From an uncultured Porphyromonas sp. (GTDB lineage Bacteria > Bacteroidota > Bacteroidia > Bacteroidales > Porphyromonadaceae), in NCBI GenBank assembly GCA_905372565.1, contig CAJPPK010000018.1, forward strand, positions 1-37,189: a stretch of DNA of 37,189 nt. The letters run 5' to 3'. Below, one piece after another: positions 23,532 to 31,244 of the stretch (within the stretch, counting starts at the first letter, position 1; each line of letters starts with the position of its first letter). A program made the translations under genes and the position numbers. The notes beneath the pieces were generated by a model, which did no database searches, had not been told where the DNA came from, and was given only the letters and a program-made list of their open reading frames with translations.

Positions 23532-24965
23532 TTACTTCTTCTTTCTTTTCTTATTACCCTTCTGTATCTTGATTTGCTGCCCAATGCTGAGTCTGTCAGA
23601 GCTTAGGTTGTTCGCTCGCTTTAGCTCTTGGACGGTCATGCCGTGTCGATGAGCTATGGAGGAGAGGGTCTCTCCTGAGCGAACAGCATGCGTAGAGGAG
23701 TTAGACTGTACAGAGTTTCCTTCGGACTTCTTTGTTCGTCCTTTCTTCGTATTATGACGAGAGTGGCTTACTGCAGGCGTTTCTTCCTCCGAGCTAGATG
23801 TAGAGGCCTGCTCCGAGCTTGATCGAGAGGTTGAGGGTGCTGTAGTCGCAGGCCCTTCTAGCTGAACACGGAGCTCGGGAGAGCTTACTTCGGAGGAGGC
23901 ACTATCTAGCTTGAGTATGGCACCTAAAGGAAGACGTACGGGATAGGGCATGCTATTTCCAGGGATGATGCCTCTGCGGAACTGCGGATTGAAGGTCGAA
24001 ATCAGATCCGTACTTAGACCCGTGATCTCAGAAATGCGCTCGAAGGATACACGATGATTGGCGATGTAGTAGTCCGTAGCTAGAGGGCGTCCCATCTGAC
24101 GAGGGAGGATGCCGTACTCTTTGTGGTAGTACATGGCAAAGTAGGCTCCGATGAAGAGTGGGATATAGCGACGTGTCTCACCCGGTAGGTAGCGGTAGAT
24201 TTCCCAGAAGTTAGCCTTGCTATCTCCGAGACGTTTGAGTGCACGATTGACATTGCCCGGCCCGCAGTTGTAGGCTGCTAGCACAAGCCACCAGTCACCA
24301 TAGATGCGATACAGATCTTTGAGGAAGCGACAGGCAGCTTCGGTACTCTTGACTGGATCCATACGCTCATCGACGAGGCTATTCACGTCAAGCCCATAGA
24401 TCTTCCCCGTAGGGAGCATCAGTTGCCATAGGCCAGTAGCTCCAGCTGGAGAGACCGCCTTAGGGTTCAGAGCCGATTCGACGATGACGAGGTGACGTAG
24501 CTCCATCGGTAGACCATGCTTATCGAGCGCCATTTCGATCTCAGGGTAGTAGAGATCGGCCAAGGAGAGCATTGAGCTAAGGAGACTACGACGCTTGAAG
24601 AGGTATAGCTCAATGGCTTCACGAACCAAAGGATTGTAGCTGAATCGCATGGCTGATGGCATGCGGTTGAGCATACGTATATATACGCTGTCAGGAGCGT
24701 AGGGGATGGGTACGCTGGAGTTGGAGCGCAGGCTCGTGGAGCGTCGCTCGCTATTTCCGTAGCCAGAGTACCACTGCTCAAGCATCTTCTCTACATCTCG
24801 GTCAAGAGATGGAGGTAGCGTGATGGGATCTAGAAGGGCGGCTCCTAGAGCGAGAGGCGAGGATGGACGGCTAGCTCGACCGATGCTGTCACGCTGGGCG
24901 TGAACCATGCTAGAGCCAAGTGCCATAAATAGAAGGAGGGAAAGGAGCTGAAATAGCTTCTTCAT
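23532..24965 (-). CDS. mltD: MltD-like membrane-bound lytic transglycosylase with LysM domain
   Basis: 477 aa. A signal peptide ends near residue 23 (MVHAQ). The SLT domain has the catalytic glutamate E163 in VIVESALNP, then SPAGATGLWQLM and LAAYNCGPGNV, all typical of family 1D. A degenerate LysM-like segment (VSFERISEITGLSTDLI) follows. After a Ser/Thr-rich linker a clear LysM domain (HAVRSGETLSSIAHRHGMTV) and a very basic tail (GNKKRKKK) end the protein. It cleaves peptidoglycan between MurNAc and GlcNAc with 1,6-anhydro product. It is 11 nt from the DUF5683 gene. Confidence 0.93.
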   Translation of the reverse strand: MKKLFQLLSLLLFMALGSSMVHAQRDSIGRASRPSSPLALGAALLDPITLPPSLDRDVEKMLEQWYSGYGNSERRSTSLRSNSSVPIPYAPDSVYIRMLNRMPSAMRFSYNPLVREAIELYLFKRRSLLSSMLSLADLYYPEIEMALDKHGLPMELRHLVIVESALNPKAVSPAGATGLWQLMLPTGKIYGLDVNSLVDERMDPVKSTEAACRFLKDLYRIYGDWWLVLAAYNCGPGNVNRALKRLGDSKANFWEIYRYLPGETRRYIPLFIGAYFAMYYHKEYGILPRQMGRPLATDYYIANHRVSFERISEITGLSTDLISTFNPQFRRGIIPGNSMPYPVRLPLGAILKLDSASSEVSSPELRVQLEGPATTAPSTSRSSSEQASTSSSEEETPAVSHSRHNTKKGRTKKSEGNSVQSNSSTHAVRSGETLSSIAHRHGMTVQELKRANNLSSDRLSIGQQIKIQKGNKKRKKK

Positions 24966-24976
24966 TGGATAAGTCT

Positions 24977-25702
24977 TTAGAAAGTGAGGCTACAATTCAC
25001 CCCGAGCTGATAGGAGGGATAGCTAGCCCTGGAGAGTCCTACCTCAGGGGTAACCCGTAGGGCTAGGTCGGGGGAAATGTCAAAGGTGTAGAGCTCGGCA
25101 TCCACGTAGGCATCGAGGAGGGTGAGTCCATAAACGAGCACGGTAGCGAGGATGCTCAAGTCACGGTAACGACGATAGAAGTCGTTCCCTCGCTTAAGTG
25201 TAGGCCGTAGCGAGGAGAGGTACTGCTGGTAGTCAGAGGCCTTTGCTCCAAGCGGTGCAAAAGCTAACCAAGATGTATGGGTCGACGGATCTTCGCTGGA
25301 GAGATCTCGATAAGCAGCATGGTAGTCCTGATACTGCCGATTATTCCAAGAGATAGCATAGTAGCAGGCCGTAAAAGCACCCCAGACAATGGGCAATTTC
25401 CAATACTTGCGATTATAGATCTGTCCACCACCAGGGAGAAGTCCCCAGAGGAGTGCCTTCGTAGAGTTAGGCTGCCAAAGCGCTTGCTGCGCCACTTTCT
25501 GGACTCGCTCTGTCAAGTCTACCTCTGGAGTAAACAGCTGCATCGAGTCCAAAGAGGCTAGGTTCCGATCAGAAATCCTAGGGCTGAGTATACTCGTAGG
25601 CATACTCGTTAGGCTAGGCGAGTGAGAGGTCTCTGGTTCTTGAGCAAAGGCTCTTGAGCTAGAGAAGAGAAGTAGAGCCGATAGAGCGAGGAGCTTATAC
25701 AC
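24977..25702 (-). CDS. DUF5683 domain protein, exported
   Basis: 241 aa. The signal peptide MYKLLALSALLLFSSSRAFAQ is followed by a region with two hydrophobic segments. LLPGGGQIYNRKYWKLPIVW is the DUF5683 hallmark; a second hydrophobic stretch is LSILATVLVYGLTLLDAYVDAEL. The C-terminus (YQLGVNCSLTF) looks like a final beta strand. It is coded between parB and mltD, an order I know from other Bacteroidales, and its function is unknown. It may connect to cell-wall processing by its neighbour. Confidence 0.82.
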   Translation of the reverse strand: MYKLLALSALLLFSSSRAFAQEPETSHSPSLTSMPTSILSPRISDRNLASLDSMQLFTPEVDLTERVQKVAQQALWQPNSTKALLWGLLPGGGQIYNRKYWKLPIVWGAFTACYYAISWNNRQYQDYHAAYRDLSSEDPSTHTSWLAFAPLGAKASDYQQYLSSLRPTLKRGNDFYRRYRDLSILATVLVYGLTLLDAYVDAELYTFDISPDLALRVTPEVGLSRASYPSYQLGVNCSLTF

Positions 25703-25724
25703 GACCTAAGGAGAGCTATGAGGT

Positions 25725-26645
25725 TTAGTGCTGAAGACGCTCTAGGAGAAGAAGGATATGCTCCAGCTCCTTATCGTTGGCGAAGGGGATGGTTAGTTTT
25801 CCCTTCCCACTGGCAGAGCTCCTCAGCGTGACCTTGGAAGCAAAGAGATGCGTCAGTTGCTCCTCTAGCATAGCGAACTCAGCTCGCTCTATTCGCTTGG
25901 ATTTCGGTGTAGGTGCATCTGTGTTATCTTCAGCCTGTGGGGTCTCAGAGATAGCTCTTGCTAGCTCTTCGACGGCACGTACGGAGAGGTGCTCTGTACG
26001 TATGAGCTGATAGAGCTCCATTTGACGCTCGGGATCCTCTACCTGGAGGAGGGCACGGGCATGTCCCATGTCGATGAGACGCTGAGTCAATCCCAGCTGG
26101 ATCTCGGCAGGTAGACGAAGGAGGCGAAGGTAGTTCGCTATGGAGGAACGCTTCTTCCCGATGCGTCTTGCTAGTTCTTCCTGAGTAAGCTCTTGGCTCT
26201 CTAAGATCTCTTGGTAGGCTAGGGCGACTTCGATAGCGTTGAGGTCTTGACGCTGGATATTCTCAATGAGGGTCAGCTCTCGACGCTCAGAGGCGTTGGT
26301 CGTACGGATGTAGACGGGGATCTCTTGGAGTCCTGCACGCTGGGCAGCTCGCCAGCGACGCTCTCCAGCGATGATCTGGTAGGTACCATCCCCCAGAGGC
26401 TCGACGGTGATCGGCTGAACGAGACCGAGCGTGCGGATCGACTCAGCGAGCTCCTCTAGGCGCTCTTCGTCAAAGTCCTTACGAGGCTGATCTTTGTTGG
26501 GGCGTATCTGAGCTAGAGGTAGCGTGCCGATGGCAGGAGCACCGAGGACGCTATCTAGGAGGCTATCTGTCGTGAGCGTGTCTGTCGATGAGCCGAGGAG
26601 TGTATTGAGTCCTCGGCCGAGAGGTTTACTCTTGGTCTTTGTCAT
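25725..26645 (-). CDS. parB: Chromosome-partitioning protein ParB
   Basis: 306 aa. The N-terminal basic tail has GRGLNTLLG (10-18), which stimulates ParA. The CTP-binding/sliding-clamp core shows GERRWRA (94-100), and ENIQRQDLNAIEVALAYQ follows. The helix-turn-helix LTQEELARRIGKKRSSIANY recognises parS. The C-terminal dimer domain contains ASGKGKLTIPF. ParB loads at parS sites and organises the origin region. The start overlaps the parA stop by 4 nt. I saw no convincing parS site in the window. Confidence 0.97.
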   Translation of the reverse strand: MTKTKSKPLGRGLNTLLGSSTDTLTTDSLLDSVLGAPAIGTLPLAQIRPNKDQPRKDFDEERLEELAESIRTLGLVQPITVEPLGDGTYQIIAGERRWRAAQRAGLQEIPVYIRTTNASERRELTLIENIQRQDLNAIEVALAYQEILESQELTQEELARRIGKKRSSIANYLRLLRLPAEIQLGLTQRLIDMGHARALLQVEDPERQMELYQLIRTEHLSVRAVEELARAISETPQAEDNTDAPTPKSKRIERAEFAMLEEQLTHLFASKVTLRSSASGKGKLTIPFANDKELEHILLLLERLQH

Positions 26646-27412
26646 CGGGAGGTATGCTTAGAGATGAGCTCGGAGGCTAACTGAAGGTGATTGATAGCAC
26701 CTCGGCTGTCGGCATCATAGAGTAGGGCCGGGAGACCATGGCTAGGTGCCTCCCCGAGCTTAATGTTTCGCTGGATGACGGTCTCAAATACGAGACTCTT
26801 GAAGTGCTCCTTGACCTCTTCGTAGATCTGATTATTCAAGCGGGTACGGCTATCATACATGGTCATGAGGAAGCCCTCGATCTCCAGCTGAGGGTTGAGA
26901 CGGCTACGGACGATACGGATCGTATTGAGGAGCTTCGAGATCCCTTCGAGGGCAAAATACTCGCATTGTACGGGGATGAGTACCGAGTGTGAAGCCACGA
27001 GGGCATTTACCGTGATGAGCCCGAGGGAGGGAGAGCAATCAATTAGGATATAGTCGTAGCGGTCAAGGATAGGTGTTAGGACCGAGCGAAGTAGGTATTC
27101 TCGACGCTCTTGCTCTAGGAGCTCGAGGTCAGCGCCTGCCAAATCGATGTGAGAGGGCAGGAGATCTAGCCCTTCGATCATCGTAGGGACGATGGCCTCA
27201 CTGGCGGGGAGATTGGCGCAGAGACATTCGTAGATGGTCTTCCCGATCTCCGAGGAGTCAATGCCCAGACCCGAGGTCGCATTGGCCTGAGGGTCGGTAT
27301 CTACGAGGAGTACTTTCTTCTCTAGGGAGGCCAATGAGGCTGCTAGGTTGATGGCAGTGGTGGTCTTACCGACGCCACCCTTCTGATTCGCTAAGGCGAT
27401 GACTTTACCCAT
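26642..27412 (-). CDS. parA: Chromosome-partitioning ATPase ParA (Soj)
   Basis: 256 aa. The deviant Walker A motif KGGVGKTT (11-18) follows IALANQ. Walker A' DTDPQANAT and Walker B YILIDCSPSLGLIT are present, as is MYDSRTRLN. There is no N-terminal DNA-binding domain, so this is the short chromosomal type (class Soj), which binds DNA nonspecifically as an ATP dimer and segregates ParB-parS complexes. It is the first gene of a five-gene unit (parA, parB, DUF5683, mltD, nucleotidyltransferase) with gaps of 32 nt or less. Confidence 0.97.
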   Translation of the reverse strand: MGKVIALANQKGGVGKTTTAINLAASLASLEKKVLLVDTDPQANATSGLGIDSSEIGKTIYECLCANLPASEAIVPTMIEGLDLLPSHIDLAGADLELLEQERREYLLRSVLTPILDRYDYILIDCSPSLGLITVNALVASHSVLIPVQCEYFALEGISKLLNTIRIVRSRLNPQLEIEGFLMTMYDSRTRLNNQIYEEVKEHFKSLVFETVIQRNIKLGEAPSHGLPALLYDADSRGAINHLQLASELISKHTSR

Positions 27413-27528
27413 GGGGGACTTGATCCAGATACGCTATCTAATGACGATATAATGCAGGTAGAGCATGCTTCGCTGGAGCACCCGAAGATCCTCTCTTTGA
27501 GCAAGGCATAACTCACCTAAATAACTCC

Positions 27529-27536
27529 CAAAACTA
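27529..27536 (-). promoter_or_regulatory. Candidate parA promoter -7 box
   Basis: CAAAACTA on plus is TAGTTTTG on minus (TAnnTTTG), 117 nt upstream of the parA ATG. The hairpin at 27541-27587 covers the -12 to -58 interval and so the -33 element. Confidence 0.45.
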
Positions 27537-27540
27537 CGAT

Positions 27541-27587
27541 TTATTACCGACATAGCCTATGAAGAAGGGCTATTTATCGGTAAATAA
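27541..27587. repeat. Imperfect inverted repeat over the parA promoter region
   Basis: TTATTACCGA (27541-27550) pairs with TCGGTAAATAA (27577-27587) with one bulged A. ATAGCC (27552-27557) pairs with GGCTAT (27568-27573). The loop is 10 nt. No T-run follows on either strand, so a DNA-level operator is more likely than a terminator. Confidence 0.6.
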
Positions 27588-27788
27588 GCGAGCTACCTTG
27601 ATCGTCCTCAGAAGCAATTTCCTTCGGATCTTGAAGGACGGATGTCCCGAATGGCGGAGATCTACCCCCGGGCAAGGATGGGTGTCGTGTCGCTCTCTTG
27701 AGCAATGAGGATAAGAGCTGATCGGAATAGCCTGACCCAAGTAGGGGATATGAAGGTTTTGGGCGAGAGGCAGGAGTATGCTTCGCTT

Positions 27789-27844
27789 AAGGTAAAGCTC
27801 TTCTCAAGAAAAGGTCAACCTTTGGTAGAGAAGAGGTCTATCTT
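27789..27844. repeat. Nested palindromic element D
   Basis: The outer arms AAGGTAAAGCTCTTCTC (27789-27805) and GAGAAGAGGTCTATCTT (27828-27844) share 13 of 17 pairs, with CTCTTCTC/GAGAAGAG perfect. They enclose AAAGGTCAACCTTT (27810-27823), itself a palindrome around CA. The design resembles elements A and C. Confidence 0.65.
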
Positions 27845-27879
27845 GTCTCGACCTATGGCGGAGCTTCACCGGATTAAAG

Positions 27880-27918
27880 CCTGAGGCTACTACCGACAGA
27901 TGCGGTAGTAGCCTCGGG
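27880..27918 (-). terminator. Terminator of the SusCD operon
   Basis: CCTGAGGCTACTACCG (27880-27895) pairs with CGGTAGTAGCCTCGGG (27903-27918): 16 bp with one wobble and a 7-nt loop. It begins 27 nt after the stop of the last lipoprotein gene. On minus the stem is followed by CTTTAATCC, a short T-run. Confidence 0.85.
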
Positions 27919-27944
27919 AAGCTGAATAAGGTGAGGACGAAAGG

Positions 27945-29012
27945 TTAAGGCATCTTCGAGAGCTTGGGCTGAACGAAGACGCGGTCAATCCCCGTGAAGG
28001 TGCCCTGAGTGACACGACTTGAGCTCGAGGTGACGAAGCCGTAAGAAGCCCAACGCTGTAGCGAGGCGATTCGCTCGACTTCCTCAAAGACGAGCGAACC
28101 ATCATGAGTCACTCGGATACCCACTGACTCGCGGGTACCGAGGATATGGTTCTTATGCTCGTTGGTGAAGTCATCGGCTACGAGGACGGAGACGTAGTAG
28201 ACGGTATTGCCCGATGCATCGGTGACCGTCTTACCTACTTTACCGTTCGTTAGCAGGATACCATCGGTCGGAGAGAAGTTAGCTTGTACGGTGTATGTAT
28301 TGTCGATGATCAGTCGAGCCTCTGAATCTGAAACTCGCTGGATCTCAAATGTCGAGTTCGTACTTACCATCTCTCCAGCGATAAGCTCTAGAGCCGTCTG
28401 CTGGTAGATACCGGTGATGTCCTGGAGACTAACTTGGGTGATCTGAAGCGAGTCTTTCCTTCCTGCTCCCTCGGCGATGATCCAGCCCGTACGAGGCTTG
28501 CCCGTCGTGTTCTTGGAGACGGTCACTTGGAGGCGCTGAGTACCGACTTGGAGGCCGATCCAGTCCGCCGAAGTGGTGTAGGTGACAGGAATATTCGAGG
28601 TGACCTTAATGCTGTGGTTGATCGCTTGATCATCGCCGATCATCGCTTGCTCCTTGGGTAGCCCAAAGATAATTCCCTCTTGCATGAAGTTAATGCTGAG
28701 GGAGTCTCCTTGGCTGTCCTTGAGTATGAGCAGGGCATTGCGTGACTGTAGATCTCGGTTCGCATCAGCCTGCAGGCGGATCGTCGTACCGTTCGTCGTG
28801 ACATGGAGCCAGCTTTCGGTGCTATAGACCTGAGCTGGGGCTTTGTCAGTACGTAGGATCGACTCTCCTCCCGTCACGGGGAGGAAGGTCTTTGCCTCGA
28901 GGACTTGGAAATCAACCTGCGGGAGTTGGGGCACTTCCTGCTGACGCTTACAGGAAGCAGTCAGGAGTCCAAAGCCCAGAAGAAGCAGGCCGAAGGATTG
29001 TATTCTATTCAT
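27945..29012 (-). CDS. BACON-like repeat lipoprotein of the SusCD operon
   Basis: 355 aa. A lipoprotein signal ends in LLTASC (C21). Two Ig-like BACON-type units follow, one near 50-115 (STESWLHVTTNGTTIRLQAD... SRNALLILKDSQGDSLSINFMQEG) and a second near 140-195 (TTSADWIGLQVGTQRLQVTVSKN ... GRKDSLQITQVS); the S-x-x-W-L/I and Q-x-x-hydrophobic spacing is typical. The C-terminal 160 residues (YQQTALELIAGEMVSTNSTF...) are not recognised. BACON domains in such loci probably bind mucin or glycan ligands at the surface. It is the last gene, 20 nt after DUF4302. Confidence 0.75.
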   Translation of the reverse strand: MNRIQSFGLLLLGFGLLTASCKRQQEVPQLPQVDFQVLEAKTFLPVTGGESILRTDKAPAQVYSTESWLHVTTNGTTIRLQADANRDLQSRNALLILKDSQGDSLSINFMQEGIIFGLPKEQAMIGDDQAINHSIKVTSNIPVTYTTSADWIGLQVGTQRLQVTVSKNTTGKPRTGWIIAEGAGRKDSLQITQVSLQDITGIYQQTALELIAGEMVSTNSTFEIQRVSDSEARLIIDNTYTVQANFSPTDGILLTNGKVGKTVTDASGNTVYYVSVLVADDFTNEHKNHILGTRESVGIRVTHDGSLVFEEVERIASLQRWASYGFVTSSSSRVTQGTFTGIDRVFVQPKLSKMP

Positions 29013-29032
29013 TGGAATGTTTGTCTGATAGG

Positions 29033-30325
29033 TTAGTTACGCTTCCTGATCGACTGGATGTTGGGCAGAGAGATAGGGAAGATCGGTTGCCCATTAGTAC
29101 CAAGTAGAGGCTGAAGGTCGGCTCCGTAGGCGGCACCGAAGAAGGAGTCTACCTTACCATCTGCTTCTTCTGATCCATTAGCTAGAGCTTGCTGTTGGTC
29201 TTCATCCCAGGTGAAGGTGATCGAGTGCTCGATATTCAGGAGCTTATTGCCGTCAGCGTGGGAGACGGGGAAGAGGATGATACCGCCAGCATAGGTGTGC
29301 GTGGGGTCTGTGATAGGCTGTCCGATTAGGCGGATCGTACCTGTAGCAGGATCATAAGGGATGATCCGGATCGTATAGGTCTTGCCGATGAAGGTGAGCT
29401 TACCCTCGAGGGAGTTCGGACGGCTACCAGGAGCGAGCTCTAGTAGGGTAGGTCGACGGCCTTGACCTGGGACGGGATCGTGGCGTAGCGTCCACGTACC
29501 GTACCAGAAGTCGATTGGCTTATGGGTCGCTGGTACATAGAGCCTGATCGAGAGGTCTCCCTCGGTGAACTCCTTCTTCTCTTCATTCCACTTGAAGGTC
29601 GTATAGTTTTTCCCCGAGATGGAGAGTGGCTTCTGGAGGACAAGCCCTGTTGGGCTGATCGTGTAGGGAGTATCGTAGCTGATATCTCCGATCGTCACCG
29701 TGAGATGGCGACTGTCTACATTGACTTCTCCTTGAGCAAGGGTATCGGTACCGAGGAGGAAGTGGTAGGTGTTGGACGTCATCCCCTCACGGATGTTAAG
29801 CATGCTAGCCATGAGTTCCTCGAAGGAGGATCCCTCAGGGAGACGAGTCAGCGTCATCTCATTCTTCCATTTCTTGCCACGAAGACGGATGCGATCTTGG
29901 CTTGTCTCGAGGATGACGAATTCGTAGTCCCCTTGAATCCCTTCGGGGTGTCCGAGCGAAGCAGAGGCAAGCGGATGGATTACCCCATTGAACGTCGGGA
30001 AGGTGAGTACGGGGCCTTGGTCCTTGACGATATCGTAGTCCGAGGTAGCGATCAGCTCAGGATCACCATTGTCACCCATGATGGATACTTTTCCGTTCTC
30101 AAACTTCATCAGGAGCGTGTAGCCAGCTCCTGTGTAGTCCTTGCCCGCATAGTACTGGAGCATCCAGCCCTGCGATGAAGACTCGAGGAGTTGCTTCTCT
30201 TGAGCGATGATAGCATCTAGACGTGTAGCAGGAGAGCTATCGAAAAGCTGCTTATCATCCCGTAGACAGGAGGAGAACCCTAGCGTGAATAGGCTAAGGA
30301 GAGTATAGGCAAATAGCTTCTTCAT
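29033..30325 (-). CDS. DUF4302 lipoprotein
   Basis: 430 aa. A lipoprotein signal ends in LGFSSC (C20). LLESSSQGWMLQYYAG and AGYTLLMKFENGKVSIMGDN are characteristic of DUF4302, a Bacteroidetes family of unknown function found next to SusC/SusD pairs with an HExxH lipoprotein. The rest consists of short strands with no catalytic motif. It probably sits on the outer-membrane surface and handles the same substrate as SusD. It follows the metallohydrolase by 9 nt. Confidence 0.82.
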   Translation of the reverse strand: MKKLFAYTLLSLFTLGFSSCLRDDKQLFDSSPATRLDAIIAQEKQLLESSSQGWMLQYYAGKDYTGAGYTLLMKFENGKVSIMGDNGDPELIATSDYDIVKDQGPVLTFPTFNGVIHPLASASLGHPEGIQGDYEFVILETSQDRIRLRGKKWKNEMTLTRLPEGSSFEELMASMLNIREGMTSNTYHFLLGTDTLAQGEVNVDSRHLTVTIGDISYDTPYTISPTGLVLQKPLSISGKNYTTFKWNEEKKEFTEGDLSIRLYVPATHKPIDFWYGTWTLRHDPVPGQGRRPTLLELAPGSRPNSLEGKLTFIGKTYTIRIIPYDPATGTIRLIGQPITDPTHTYAGGIILFPVSHADGNKLLNIEHSITFTWDEDQQQALANGSEEADGKVDSFFGAAYGADLQPLLGTNGQPIFPISLPNIQSIRKRN

Positions 30326-30334
30326 GAGATGCGG

Positions 30335-31219
30335 CTAGTTGAAGTGTTCAAGATCAAGAGTAGAGACCTGTGAGCCACGGCGGAGGACGACGTCACGCAG
30401 AGCATCTAGGTCAAGCCCCCACTGGCTAGAGGTATATTCCTTCACGAGCTGGAGCTTCTGTGTGATATTTGCTGCTCCATTCTTTCCTGCGGTATCGAGG
30501 ATCTTCTGCCATTGCTGAGGCGTGTAGGTCACGTAGAAGGATAGGGTCTCGGCGAAGTCTTCGCCCCCATTCATCATCGCATAGGGAGAGACGAAGCCGG
30601 CTCGGTTCGCATCACGTAGCGAGATGTTGAACCAGTTTCCGCTGACGTAGCCCTCCTTGGTGACTTGATCGAAGGCTGTATTATAGGGCTTCTTCTGGTT
30701 AAGGATATGCGTGAACTCGTGGTGCATCGTGTGGAAGTAGTAAGTCGTCATGACATTGTAGTCACGGAGCGTCTCTTCGGTCAGTTCATTGACCTTGCTG
30801 AGAGTGACCTTATACCCTCCCTCAGCACTACCGATCGTCTCACCATTACGGCTATATCCAGAGATCCCTACAGCCTGGATGACTCGGGGACTATTACGCT
30901 TGAGGAACTCATCGCCGAGGACCTCTGCGTAGGCATCAAACCAGAGGAACTTGGTGATGATCGCCAGCTTGGCTGTCTTAGCTGAGTCTGCAGGGACGAG
31001 ATTGTAGGTTAGGTTCGTCTCTCCATCCTCAAGTTTGTACTTGAAGTCAATGTTGTAGGGATTACGATAGTTCTTATCCAGCCACTGCTCGAATGCATTA
31101 CGCTTGACGGGCGTCGTGGGGAAGATCGTTGGCTCATTAGGAACGTCTTCAGAGCAGGCAAAGAAACCTGCACCCAAGAGGAGAAACCCTAAGAGCCCTA
31201 CTATATGAAATTTCTTCAT
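30335..31219 (-). CDS. Substrate-import-associated zinc metallohydrolase lipoprotein (HExxH)
   Basis: 294 aa. A lipoprotein signal ends in GFFAC (C22). The zinc-site motif H167-E168-F169-T170-H171 lies in FHTMHHEFTHILNQ; a conserved tail GGEDFAETLSFYV probably gives the third ligand (glutamate or aspartate). It resembles the family of zinc metallohydrolase lipoproteins associated with SusC/SusD import loci. Such proteins are thought to cut a peptide or glycopeptide at the cell surface before SusCD import, but the substrate is not established. It lies 25 nt after susD. Confidence 0.88.
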   Translation of the reverse strand: MKKFHIVGLLGFLLLGAGFFACSEDVPNEPTIFPTTPVKRNAFEQWLDKNYRNPYNIDFKYKLEDGETNLTYNLVPADSAKTAKLAIITKFLWFDAYAEVLGDEFLKRNSPRVIQAVGISGYSRNGETIGSAEGGYKVTLSKVNELTEETLRDYNVMTTYYFHTMHHEFTHILNQKKPYNTAFDQVTKEGYVSGNWFNISLRDANRAGFVSPYAMMNGGEDFAETLSFYVTYTPQQWQKILDTAGKNGAANITQKLQLVKEYTSSQWGLDLDALRDVVLRRGSQVSTLDLEHFN

Positions 31220-31244
31220 TGTCTTTGATTACGTCTAGAGGGTA

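Larger units (their letters stand above)
27413..27944. other. 532-bp intergenic region upstream of parA
   Basis: No credible ORF or RNA gene. It holds the candidate parA promoter (27529-27536), an imperfect hairpin directly upstream of it (27541-27587), a small palindrome GGAC/GTCC inside TTCGG...CCGAA (27618-27655), nested element D (27789-27844), and the terminator of the SusCD operon (27880-27918). The stretch 27656-27785 shows nothing I can explain. Confidence 0.7.

Noticed and set aside
27590..27785. A structural RNA (SRP RNA, tmRNA, 6S or RNase P RNA) in the gap upstream of parA
   Set aside because: None of the conserved core sequences I know for these RNAs were found on either strand.
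29522..30178. Plus-strand ORF of 218 codons inside the DUF4302 gene
   Set aside because: It is exactly antisense to a gene with a lipoprotein signal and family motifs; its own translation shows no motif or signal.
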